Shown here one piece after another: positions 1-7,024 of a stretch of DNA of 7,216 bases. The translations under genes and the position numbers were made by a program. Position 1 is the stretch's first letter. Each line of letters begins with the position of its first letter. The stretch is from Bacteroidales bacterium (GTDB lineage: Bacteria > Bacteroidota > Bacteroidia > Bacteroidales > UBA932). The notes beneath the pieces are model-generated. The model saw only the letters and a list, made by a program, of their open reading frames with translations. It made no database searches and was not told where the DNA came from. The stretch covers positions 1 through 7,216 of the forward strand of contig JAFYZE010000277.1 of NCBI GenBank assembly GCA_017548805.1. The letters are read 5' to 3'.

Positions 1-1
1 C

Positions 2-856
2 ACGATCCCGGAGGAGGCCCCGGTGGGCATCCAGATATACGGCAATATCCCCGAATCGATGGTTGAGGCCGCAAGGATGGCTGACCGTGCCGCAGAGATC
101 TGCGGAGGCTACGGATGCGACCTGGTCGATATCAATTTCGGATGTCCGGTGAACAAAATTGCAGGGCGCGGCGCCGGCTCGGGAATGATGCGCGAGCCAG
201 ACAAGATGGTGATGATCACCAGGATGATTGTGGACGCCGTGTCCAAGCCAGTGACGGTCAAGACCCGTCTGGGCTGGGACGAGAGCTCCAAGATCATAGT
301 GGAGCTCGCGGAGCGTCTGCAGGATGCTGGCATCCAGGGGCTTACGATCCACGGCCGCACCCGCCAGCAGATGTATAAGGGCGAGGCGGACTGGACCCTC
401 ATCGGCGAGGTCAAATCCAATCCCAGGATGAAGATTCCCATCATCGGCAACGGCGACATCAATTCCCCGCAGAAGGCAAAGGAGTATTTCGACCGCTACG
501 GCGTTGACGGCATCATGGTCGGCCGCGCTTCCTTCGGCCATCCCTGGATATTCCGCGAGATCAGGCATTACCTGGACACGGGCGAACTGCTGCCGACACA
601 GAGTGTAATCGACCGTGTAGCACTGGCCAAGAGGCATTTCCAGTTGTCCCTGGACCTGAAGGGACCGGTCCGCGGGGTGTTCGAGATGCGCCGTCACCTT
701 TCCTGCTATTTCAAGGGCCTGCCGGACTTCAAGGAGACCAGGATCAAGCTCGTGACCAGCACGGACATCCCCGAAATCTTCGCCACGCTCGACTTTATCG
801 CAGAAAAATGGGGAAATGTGACGATGGAGGGGGCGGAGAGCGTCTACGGTCTCTGA
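2..856 (+). CDS. dusB: tRNA-dihydrouridine synthase, DusB-like (5' end missing)
   Basis: Flavoenzyme that reduces specific uridines in the tRNA D-loop to dihydrouridine with FMN and NAD(P)H, in the cytoplasm. The frame is open from base 2, so the gene runs in from the left edge. The GTG at base 23 is an internal Val in the family motif (PVGIQIYG), not a start. 284 residues are visible. Family signatures in order, numbered in this fragment: DINFGCPVNK with the catalytic Cys at residue 48; VTVKTRLGW; the IHGRTR...YKGEADW segment with the FMN/substrate His and Lys; PIIGNGDI; and DGIMVGRASFGHPWIF, which binds the FMN phosphate. The C-terminal helical tRNA-binding domain follows (about residues 200-280). 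In E. coli DusB the catalytic Cys is near residue 100, so roughly 50 N-terminal residues lie outside the window. The assignment to the Dus family is firm; the DusB subtype rests on overall resemblance. Confidence 0.95.
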   Translation, partial: TIPEEAPVGIQIYGNIPESMVEAARMADRAAEICGGYGCDLVDINFGCPVNKIAGRGAGSGMMREPDKMVMITRMIVDAVSKPVTVKTRLGWDESSKIIVELAERLQDAGIQGLTIHGRTRQQMYKGEADWTLIGEVKSNPRMKIPIIGNGDINSPQKAKEYFDRYGVDGIMVGRASFGHPWIFREIRHYLDTGELLPTQSVIDRVALAKRHFQLSLDLKGPVRGVFEMRRHLSCYFKGLPDFKETRIKLVTSTDIPEIFATLDFIAEKWGNVTMEGAESVYGL

Positions 857-862
857 TTTTTT
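837..862 (+). terminator. possible weak intrinsic terminator at the dusB 3' end
   Basis: Stem arms AGAG (837-840) and CTCT (851-854) enclose a second CG/CG pairing (841-842 with 847-848) around a TCTA loop, with a 2-base bulge (849-850). The arm ends inside the stop codon and is followed after GA by six T (857-862) and then a further T-rich run to 871. The arrangement fits a Rho-independent terminator, but the stem is short and imperfect, so it may be leaky or fortuitous. Confidence 0.3.
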
Positions 863-864
863 CT

Positions 865-872
865 TATTTTTG
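865..872 (+). promoter_or_regulatory. candidate Bacteroidota -7 promoter element for lpxK
   Basis: TATTTTTG matches the Bacteroidota primary-sigma -7 consensus TAnnTTTG. It lies in the only AT-rich intergenic stretch of the window, 23 bases before the lpxK start, which would give a leader of under 20 bases. No TTTG-like -33 element is visible 19-21 bases upstream, where the sequence is dusB coding sequence. This is therefore a half-match in a T-rich context. Confidence 0.3.
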
Positions 873-895
873 TAAAACATCCGCTACGGAGCACC

Positions 896-2056
896 ATGAT
901 TGACAAACTGCTTCTGTTTCCATACTACCTCGTGCTGGCCGTCCGGCACGCTCTCTTCAACAAAGGATTCATCTTCAAGACCCGGGAGGCCGAAGTGCCG
1001 ACCGTCTGCATAGGCAACATCACCGTCGGGGGGACGGGCAAGACCCCGCATACGGAGATGCTCCTGCGTGTGCTGCAGCGCAGCGACGACTGGGGCTTCC
1101 GCAACGTCGCCGTGCTGTCGCGCGGTTACAAGCGCAAGAGCAAACGCTTCCAGCAGGTCGTCAGCGGCTCCAGCGCCACCCTCTACGGCGACGAGCCCGT
1201 CCAGATAAAAAAGAAGTTCCCTGCCGTCACGGTGGCTGTGGACAAGGACCGCATCGAGGGATGCAACTTCCTCTGCCATCCTGACCAGGTAATGACTTCG
1301 AAGAAGGCCCGCAAATGCGTCCACAAGGAAATGGAGCCCGCGGAGCTTATAGTACTTGACGATGCTTTCCAGTACAGGAAGCTCAAAGCCACTTACAACA
1401 TCGTCCTGGTGGACTTTAACTGTCCTTTGAACAAGGACATGCTGCTGCCGCTCGGCCGCCTTCGCGACCTTCCGTCGCGCCTGCGCGCGGCCGATGCCGT
1501 CATTATCTCCAAATGCCCGCACTACATGGAGGACGAGGAAAAAGCGGAGTTCCTGGCAGGACTCGGATACAAGGACTTCAACCCTGCGCTATGCGAGGCG
1601 GTAAATTCCAAGGGAGGCCGGCAGAAGGTCTATTTCACCTGCATCAACTACCGGCCGCTGGAGCAGATATACGAGGAGGGAGATACCCGTTACATCTACA
1701 CCAAGAAGCTTATCCTGTTCACCGGTATTGCCAAGGATACGCCCCTGCGCATGTTCCTGAGCGACAAGTACAAGATAGTAAAGCACCTGTCCTTCAGCGA
1801 CCATCACAATTACACCAGGGCGGACGTCCGCACCCTGGAGTCCGCATCCAAGTCCTTCCCCACGGCGGCGATAGCCACCACGGAGAAGGACGCACAGCGC
1901 CTCGTGGACTGTCCGAAGGTGACCAGGAGGCTCAAGGACCGCCTGTTCCAGGTCCCCATCGAGGTGGCGTTCCTGTCCGAGCTGGAAGAGGCCGTATTCT
2001 CCTCCACGCTCATAGATCATCTCAGAAAACACCAACAGCAGCAATATGTCGAGTAA
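896..2056 (+). CDS. lpxK: tetraacyldisaccharide 4'-kinase LpxK
   Basis: Inner-membrane-associated kinase that phosphorylates the 4' position of the tetraacyldisaccharide 1-phosphate intermediate to give lipid IVA in the Raetz lipid A pathway. The protein has 386 residues. A hydrophobic N-terminal helix (about residues 3-20) would anchor it to the inner membrane. The diagnostic P-loop GGTGKTP sits at 45-51 within GNITVGGTGKTPH. Next come SRGYKR, the conserved GDEP (98-101), Walker B-like LDDAFQ with Asp155-Asp156, the LPLGRLRDLPSRLRAAD segment, the SDHHNYT motif with Asp302-His303-His304, and TTEKDA (328-333). The family catalytic residues all appear intact. It is slightly longer than many LpxK proteins, mainly through a charged stretch between the GDEP and LDDAFQ regions. 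A GGAG at 888-891 lies only 4 bases before the ATG. The 3' end overlaps rnr by 11 bases. It shows that the organism makes lipid A. Confidence 0.96.
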   Translation: MIDKLLLFPYYLVLAVRHALFNKGFIFKTREAEVPTVCIGNITVGGTGKTPHTEMLLRVLQRSDDWGFRNVAVLSRGYKRKSKRFQQVVSGSSATLYGDEPVQIKKKFPAVTVAVDKDRIEGCNFLCHPDQVMTSKKARKCVHKEMEPAELIVLDDAFQYRKLKATYNIVLVDFNCPLNKDMLLPLGRLRDLPSRLRAADAVIISKCPHYMEDEEKAEFLAGLGYKDFNPALCEAVNSKGGRQKVYFTCINYRPLEQIYEEGDTRYIYTKKLILFTGIAKDTPLRMFLSDKYKIVKHLSFSDHHNYTRADVRTLESASKSFPTAAIATTEKDAQRLVDCPKVTRRLKDRLFQVPIEVAFLSELEEAVFSSTLIDHLRKHQQQQYVE

Positions 2057-4154
2057 AGGAAACCGCGGGAAAGGTTCCCGCAGCGGCCGCGGCGGAGCCG
2101 CCCGCAGAGCCCGGCCTTCGGCCGGCAGGCGGGCCGGCGGTGGCCGCGGCACCAAGTCCCTCCAGCATTATCCCCAGTTCATAGGGAAGGTCCAGATGGG
2201 CCGCGAAGGCTTCGTCTTCGTGGTCGTGGAGGGCGAGCAGGACGACATCTTCGTGAAGGCCAGCAAGACCAGGAACGCCTTGAACGGCGACACCGTCCGT
2301 GTCGCCCTCACCAAGGAAAAGATCGGAACCAGGCGCCGTGAAGGCGAGGTGGTGGAGATTATCGAACGCTCGAACCGCCCGCATGTAGGCATACTCCACT
2401 TCGTGGGCTCGCAGGCCTGGCTCCTCATGCAGAGCAAGTCGATGCCTTATGACATCGAACTTGACCAGCAGCAGGCCCTGGCGATGGGCGGCAAGACCGG
2501 CATGAAGGCCGCCGCCGTCGTGGATCGCTGGGAGAAATACGACATGGGCCCTAAGGGCCACGTCGTCGACATTCTCGGCATGCCCGGCGACAACGAGACC
2601 GAGATGCACGCCATCCTCGCGGAGTTCGGTCTCCCGTACCGTTTCACCAAGGAGGTGGAGAACGCCGCCGACAAGATTTCCGACAGGATCACCTCCAACG
2701 ACCTCAAAGGCCGCAAGGATTTCCGCGACACCCTTACCTTTACCATCGATCCCGCTGACGCCAAGGACTTCGACGACGCCCTTTCGTTCCGCAAACTCGA
2801 GAGCGGCAATTACGAGATAGGTGTGCATATCGCCGACGTCTCTTACTATGTCAAGCCCGGCACTCCAGTGGACAAGGAGGCGCAGGAACGCGGCACGTCC
2901 GTCTACCTCGTGGACCGTACCGTCCCGATGCTTCCCGAGAAGCTCTGCAACAAACTCTGTTCGCTCCGTCCCAACGAGGACAAGCTCACATTCTCCGCTG
3001 TCTTCGAGATTACTCCCAAGGCAAAGGTCGAGAGCCGCTGGTTCGGCAGGACCATCATCAACTCTGACAACCGCTTCGACTATGAGCAGGCGCAGGCCAT
3101 CATAGAGTCCGGCAAGGCGACGGAGCCCGTCGAGGAGGCTCTCCTCATACTCAACAAGCTTGCGCTCACGCTCCGCGAACGCCGTTTCAAGGCTGGCGCG
3201 ATGAACTTCGAGCGTCCCGAGATGAAAGTGGAAGTGGATGAGAAGGGCAAGCCCGTCAATGTCTATGAAAAGGTCTCCAAGGAGGCCAACTGGCTCATTG
3301 AGGAGTTCATGCTGCTTGCCAACCGCAGCGTAGCCGAATATGTCGCCACGGGCGGCAAGATGAACGGCGTGCCTTCCAAGAAGGCCAAGACATTCGTCTA
3401 CCGCATCCATGACGAACCGAACATGGAGAAGGTCGCCGGTCTGCGCGACGTCGCCGGCAATTTCGGCCTGAAGATGGGCCCGATAGGCAGCCCATCCGAG
3501 GTCGCCGAATCCATCGGCGGGCTGCTTGCAGCCGCCAAGGGCACGCCCTCCTATGATGCCCTGCAGATCATTGCACTGCGCTCCATGGCCAAGGCCAAAT
3601 ACAGCACCGACAACATCGGCCACTACGGACTGGCCTTCAAGTTCTATACGCATTTCACTTCACCGATCCGCCGCTATCCGGACCTGATGGTGCACCGCCT
3701 GCTGTCGCTTTATCTCGACAATGCCGACAGTCAGGACAAGGGCTTCTACGAGGCGATGAGCGTCCATTCGTCCGAGCGAGAGATCGTCGCGACGGATGCC
3801 GAACGCGCCTCCATCAAGTACAAGCTGGTGGAGTTCATGCAGGACAAGATAGGCATGGAGTTCGACGCGCATGTGTCCGGCGTCACCGAGTGGGGCATGT
3901 ACGCCGAGATTGAGCCGACCAAGGTCGAGGGCATGATACCGCTGCGGACCATACGCTCGGATTTCTTCGAGTTCGACGAGAAGAATTTCCGCATCGTCGG
4001 CCGCAGGACCCGCAAGGTCTACACCCTCGGCAATCCCGTCCGCATCCGCGTGAAATCCGCCAATCTCGACCAGGTCCTGCTGGACTATGAGCTGGTCGAG
4101 CCGGAGCACGTGACGGAGGAGCCTCCCACTAGAAAAACCGCCAAAAAGAAATAA
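2046..4154 (+). CDS. rnr: ribonuclease R (RNB-family 3'-5' exoribonuclease)
   Basis: Processive hydrolytic 3'-5' exoribonuclease that degrades structured RNA and takes part in rRNA/tmRNA quality control in the cytoplasm. The protein has 702 residues. Residues 1-38 are a basic Arg/Gly-rich tail with about 12 Lys/Arg and no Asp/Glu. Two cold-shock/OB domains follow (about 47-108 and 113-190), then the RNB domain (about 225-570). Its DPADAKDFDDAL motif at 235-246 supplies the four metal-binding aspartates (235, 241, 243, 244). The RNB domain also contains GTSVYLVDRTVPMLPEKL and the HFTSPIRRYPDLMVHR signature beginning at 536. An S1 domain follows (about 602-685), then a short basic end (RKTAKKK). 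From the first OB domain to the active site, spacing matches E. coli RNase R, but the roughly 80-residue N-terminal helix-turn-helix region is absent. The ATG overlaps the lpxK end and has no Shine-Dalgarno sequence, only A-rich upstream bases. An internal ATG at 2196 falls inside the first OB domain and is unlikely to be the start. Confidence 0.96.
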   Translation: MSSKGNRGKGSRSGRGGAARRARPSAGRRAGGGRGTKSLQHYPQFIGKVQMGREGFVFVVVEGEQDDIFVKASKTRNALNGDTVRVALTKEKIGTRRREGEVVEIIERSNRPHVGILHFVGSQAWLLMQSKSMPYDIELDQQQALAMGGKTGMKAAAVVDRWEKYDMGPKGHVVDILGMPGDNETEMHAILAEFGLPYRFTKEVENAADKISDRITSNDLKGRKDFRDTLTFTIDPADAKDFDDALSFRKLESGNYEIGVHIADVSYYVKPGTPVDKEAQERGTSVYLVDRTVPMLPEKLCNKLCSLRPNEDKLTFSAVFEITPKAKVESRWFGRTIINSDNRFDYEQAQAIIESGKATEPVEEALLILNKLALTLRERRFKAGAMNFERPEMKVEVDEKGKPVNVYEKVSKEANWLIEEFMLLANRSVAEYVATGGKMNGVPSKKAKTFVYRIHDEPNMEKVAGLRDVAGNFGLKMGPIGSPSEVAESIGGLLAAAKGTPSYDALQIIALRSMAKAKYSTDNIGHYGLAFKFYTHFTSPIRRYPDLMVHRLLSLYLDNADSQDKGFYEAMSVHSSEREIVATDAERASIKYKLVEFMQDKIGMEFDAHVSGVTEWGMYAEIEPTKVEGMIPLRTIRSDFFEFDEKNFRIVGRRTRKVYTLGNPVRIRVKSANLDQVLLDYELVEPEHVTEEPPTRKTAKKK

Positions 4155-4157
4155 CCT

Positions 4158-5624
4158 ATGAAACGAACTTTCAGCATCATCGGCCTGGCACTCCTTATGG
4201 CCTTGACGCTGGGCGCACAGGACAAGGTCACCAAGGCCGTCCTTGAGCTCGGGCGTACCGACAACCGCACCATGGAACATGCGGACTATATTGCCAGGAA
4301 CATCGGCGGCCGCCTCGTCGGCACGCACATGCTTCACCACGCAGAGGACTGGGTGGCGGAGCAGTTCCGCTCCTGGGGCCTCGAAGTGACCCTTCAGGAG
4401 GCCGTCGAGATCGGCGTGGGCTTCGACCGCGGCCCCTGGTCCGGCAGGATGCTCTCCGAGGACGGGATGACCCTGCATTTCGGTACTCCGGCCTATACAG
4501 CCGGCACCCGCGGGCCCCAGAAGGGCCGAGTGCTGCTCGAGCCGAAGACCCAGCAGGAATTCAACCGCGTCAAGGGCGCGCTCAAGGGCGCCTGGGTGCT
4601 GCTGGAGACCGGCCCGACCAGCGGTCTGGCCATCGACTCCAGCCCCAAGGCGGACTCCACCCGCGCCGCCAAGGTTGCGGCTGGCGAGGAGGCCACCGTG
4701 CCTTTCTACCGCCAGATGGTCGATGCCGGCGTCCTGGGCTTCATCCGCCCGTCCAAGATGCCCATGCAGGTGCTCTACAACCGCGCGACCTGCTTTGACA
4801 TCACTATGGACAACCTTCCCAAGGCCTGCGACATCCTGCTGGACGAGCACCAGTTCGAGACTATCAAGCAGAAGGTTGTCGACCGTCAGGATTTCCAGCT
4901 GGAGTTCGACATCCGCAACCATTTCTTCCCCGGGCCCATGAAGTACCACAATATCCTTGCGGTCATCAAGGGCAGCAAGTATCCGGACGAGTATGTGATG
5001 ATGGGCGGCCATCTTGACGCCTATGACATCGCCACCGGTTCCACCGACGACGGCCAGGGAGTCTGTGTGACCATGGAGGCGGCGCGCCTGCTGGCAGCCG
5101 CCGGCGCCAAGCCCAAACGCTCCATCATGTTCTGCATCTGGACCGCAGAGGAGTACGGCCTGCTGGGTTCTAAGTATTTCGTATTGAACAAGACCGTCCC
5201 CTGGGACAAGATTTCCAATTACTTCAACCGCGACGGAGGTCCTTTGGCAGCGGTATCCATCACCGTTCCCCCGGCGATGTACGATGATTTCGTGGAAGTT
5301 TGTGAGCCGCTCAAGGATTACAATCCCGACATCCCCTTCGAGGTGATCAAGCGCGAGGGCGAGCCGCAGGCCAGGCCCACCAGCGCCGGCGGTTCCGACC
5401 ACGCCTATTTCGCCATGAACGGCATCCCGGCCATCTCTTTCAGGGAGCAGGATATCTTCGGCTACGACTTCATCTACCGTGACATTTGGCACACCGAGGA
5501 CGACCTCTATGACAAGCTGATCCCGGAGTATCTGGAGCATTCGGCAGTGGTCCAGGCTGTCACAGCCTACGGCCTCGCCAACCTTAACCATCTGCTCTCC
5601 AGGGAAGGTCTCTACAAGGACTGA
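4158..5624 (+). CDS. secreted M28-family zinc metallopeptidase, carboxypeptidase Q-like
   Basis: Predicted periplasmic di-zinc amino- or carboxypeptidase of 488 residues. The start MKRTFSIIGLALLMALTLGA is a Sec signal peptide with likely cleavage after LGA. There is no lipobox Cys, so it is not a lipoprotein. A peptidase domain split by a PA-like insert (about residues 95-260) is inferred from layout. The M28 metal ligands are visible: His285 in GGHLDAYD, bridging Asp297 in STDDGQG, catalytic Glu331 and ligand Glu332 in WTAEEYG, Asp359 in NRDGG and His445 in WHTEDD. Spacing of the first four matches human carboxypeptidase Q as I recall it, and segments such as PKRSIMFCIWTAEE are close to that subfamily. 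SDHAYF (413-418) lines the usual substrate region. The gene starts 3 bases after the rnr stop, in the same frame, with A-rich upstream sequence and no Shine-Dalgarno, so it is probably co-transcribed. The exact substrate is unknown. Its 3' end overlaps the convergent MATE gene by 13 bases. Confidence 0.93.
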   Translation: MKRTFSIIGLALLMALTLGAQDKVTKAVLELGRTDNRTMEHADYIARNIGGRLVGTHMLHHAEDWVAEQFRSWGLEVTLQEAVEIGVGFDRGPWSGRMLSEDGMTLHFGTPAYTAGTRGPQKGRVLLEPKTQQEFNRVKGALKGAWVLLETGPTSGLAIDSSPKADSTRAAKVAAGEEATVPFYRQMVDAGVLGFIRPSKMPMQVLYNRATCFDITMDNLPKACDILLDEHQFETIKQKVVDRQDFQLEFDIRNHFFPGPMKYHNILAVIKGSKYPDEYVMMGGHLDAYDIATGSTDDGQGVCVTMEAARLLAAAGAKPKRSIMFCIWTAEEYGLLGSKYFVLNKTVPWDKISNYFNRDGGPLAAVSITVPPAMYDDFVEVCEPLKDYNPDIPFEVIKREGEPQARPTSAGGSDHAYFAMNGIPAISFREQDIFGYDFIYRDIWHTEDDLYDKLIPEYLEHSAVVQAVTAYGLANLNHLLSREGLYKD

Positions 5625-7015
5625 AAATGCCGGGCGAGGACGTCGCGGCGGTAGCGCAGGGACAGGACGATGGTGCGGGCGAGGAGGTGCGCGAAATAGG
5701 CGACCATGAGGATGTGGATGGCCTGGACCTGGAAGGCCGGGTTGTCGTGGGGCAGCGGTGAGACGGCACGGAGGATGCCGATGCCGGCGAACCAGCAGCC
5801 CAGGAAGGCTGCGGCCGCCCAGATCATGGCATCGCGGATGCCTTTTGAGGCGGTCGCGCCGAGATAGATGCCGTCCCAGGTGAAGGCTGCGCAGCCTGTC
5901 AGCGGCATCAGCACCAGCCAGGGGATGAATTTCCGGCAGGCTTCCATGACCTCCGTATCGGAAGTCATCAGCCTGACTATCGGCATCCCGCCGAACCAGT
6001 ATATCGCCATGAATCCCAGCACTATGCTCATGCTCCAGTAGAAGACGTACTTCACCGACCTCTTCGTCATCCTGAGATTCCTTTCGCCGATGAAGCGGCC
6101 CGTCAGGGCCTCTCCCGCATAGGCGAATCCATCCGTGAAGAAGGAGAATATCATCAGAAGCTTCATCAGGATGGTGTTGGCGGCCAGCATCAGGTCGCCG
6201 TAATGGGCGGCAATGGCCGGAATGCTGATGTAGATGGCGGTAAAGCAGAGGGAACGGATGAAGATGTCGTTGTTCATGGACATGAAGCCCCGCATCTCCG
6301 ACCCGGCGAAAGATTTCCGCAGATCCTCGCGGGAGAATCCTTCAAAGACATCCCCGTAGTGAAAAGCTGTCTTCAGCGTAGCGTACAGCAGTCCGGAATA
6401 CTGGGCTACGACGGTGCCGAGGGCGATTCCGGGGAAACCGAATCCTTCCCAGCGGCCGATGCCCAGCGTGAGCACTATGCTCGCAGCGATGTTCATCCCG
6501 TTGACCACGAGGTCGGTCATCATGGAGCTGAAGGAATCCTGCATCCCGATGAACCATCCCCTGAAAGCCATCAGGCCAAGTGTGGCCGGGGCTGCCCATA
6601 CGCGTATGAAGAAATACTTCAGCGCCAGTTCCCGTACCTCTGACGAACTGTCTATGAGCAGGAATGCAAGTTTCGTGAAAGGCCACTGTATCAGGAGGAT
6701 GAGGGCGGCGCAGCCGAGCGCGAGCAGCACGGCCCGCATCAGGATGCGGGCGCACTCGCGCCGGTCGCCCCGGCCGAAGGCCTGGGCGGTCAGCCCGCCC
6801 GTACCAACTCTCAGGAACGCGAAATTCCAGTACAGGAGGTCGAAGAGCATCGAGCCGATGGAGATACCGCCGATGAAAGCGGCGGCGGTGAAGAGGTCGC
6901 TGCCGTGAAGGTGCCCCGCTACGGCGATATCCACCATTCCCACAATGGGGACGGTGATATTGGCGAGTATGCTGGGGATTGCGAGACGGAGTATCTCCTT
7001 GTTAAGCGCGTTCAT
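5612..7015 (-). CDS. MATE-family efflux transporter (DinF-like)
   Basis: Inner-membrane exporter of the MATE family, which expels cationic drugs, toxins or metabolites in exchange for Na+ or H+. It has 467 residues and about 12 hydrophobic helices in two six-helix halves. The N-terminal segment LAIPSILANI...PIVGMVDIAVAGHL carries Asp29 in the first helix, the position that commonly takes part in cation coupling. GTGGLTAQAFGRGDRRE (71-87) is the typical loop after helix 2. DGFAYAGEALTGRFIG (295-310) and DGIYLGATASKGIRDAM (381-397) resemble conserved DinF-subfamily motifs. The length is normal for a MATE (about 450-470 residues), so the gene looks intact. The ATG lies 9 bases after the rsgA stop on the same strand, with no Shine-Dalgarno, implying co-transcription with rsgA. 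Substrate and coupling ion cannot be read from the sequence. The gene's last 13 bases overlap the convergent peptidase gene. Confidence 0.93.
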   Translation of the reverse strand: MNALNKEILRLAIPSILANITVPIVGMVDIAVAGHLHGSDLFTAAAFIGGISIGSMLFDLLYWNFAFLRVGTGGLTAQAFGRGDRRECARILMRAVLLALGCAALILLIQWPFTKLAFLLIDSSSEVRELALKYFFIRVWAAPATLGLMAFRGWFIGMQDSFSSMMTDLVVNGMNIAASIVLTLGIGRWEGFGFPGIALGTVVAQYSGLLYATLKTAFHYGDVFEGFSREDLRKSFAGSEMRGFMSMNNDIFIRSLCFTAIYISIPAIAAHYGDLMLAANTILMKLLMIFSFFTDGFAYAGEALTGRFIGERNLRMTKRSVKYVFYWSMSIVLGFMAIYWFGGMPIVRLMTSDTEVMEACRKFIPWLVLMPLTGCAAFTWDGIYLGATASKGIRDAMIWAAAAFLGCWFAGIGILRAVSPLPHDNPAFQVQAIHILMVAYFAHLLARTIVLSLRYRRDVLARHFQSL

Positions 7016-7024
7016 CGGAGAGGC

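Noticed and set aside
23..25. GTG at 23 as the start of the dus gene
   Set aside because: The frame is open upstream to the window edge, and this Val belongs to the conserved PVGIQ segment. A start here would remove about 50 residues of the TIM-barrel including its first strand.
884..1522. 212-residue minus-strand open frame opposite lpxK
   Set aside because: It lies opposite clearly coding lpxK with intact kinase motifs. Same codon-bias explanation, and no recognisable domain.
1513..2184. 223-residue plus-strand open frame over the lpxK-rnr junction in another frame
   Set aside because: A Pro/Gly/Ala/Arg-rich translation typical of a GC-rich off-frame. It is fully covered by two well-supported genes.
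2022..5591. Two very long minus-strand open frames (2022-3653 and 3660-5591) opposite rnr and the peptidase
   Set aside because: They lie in one frame whose codons pair exactly with the sense codons, so they stay open only because the sense genes almost never use TTA, CTA or TCA. A single sense TCA at 3660-3662 breaks the frame. The translated sequence has no recognisable family, while the sense proteins have full catalytic motifs.
6203..6908. Plus-strand open frames opposite the MATE gene (6203-6643 and 6414-6908)
   Set aside because: Shadows of the MATE coding sequence, with no family resemblance and composition of a complementary-strand artefact.
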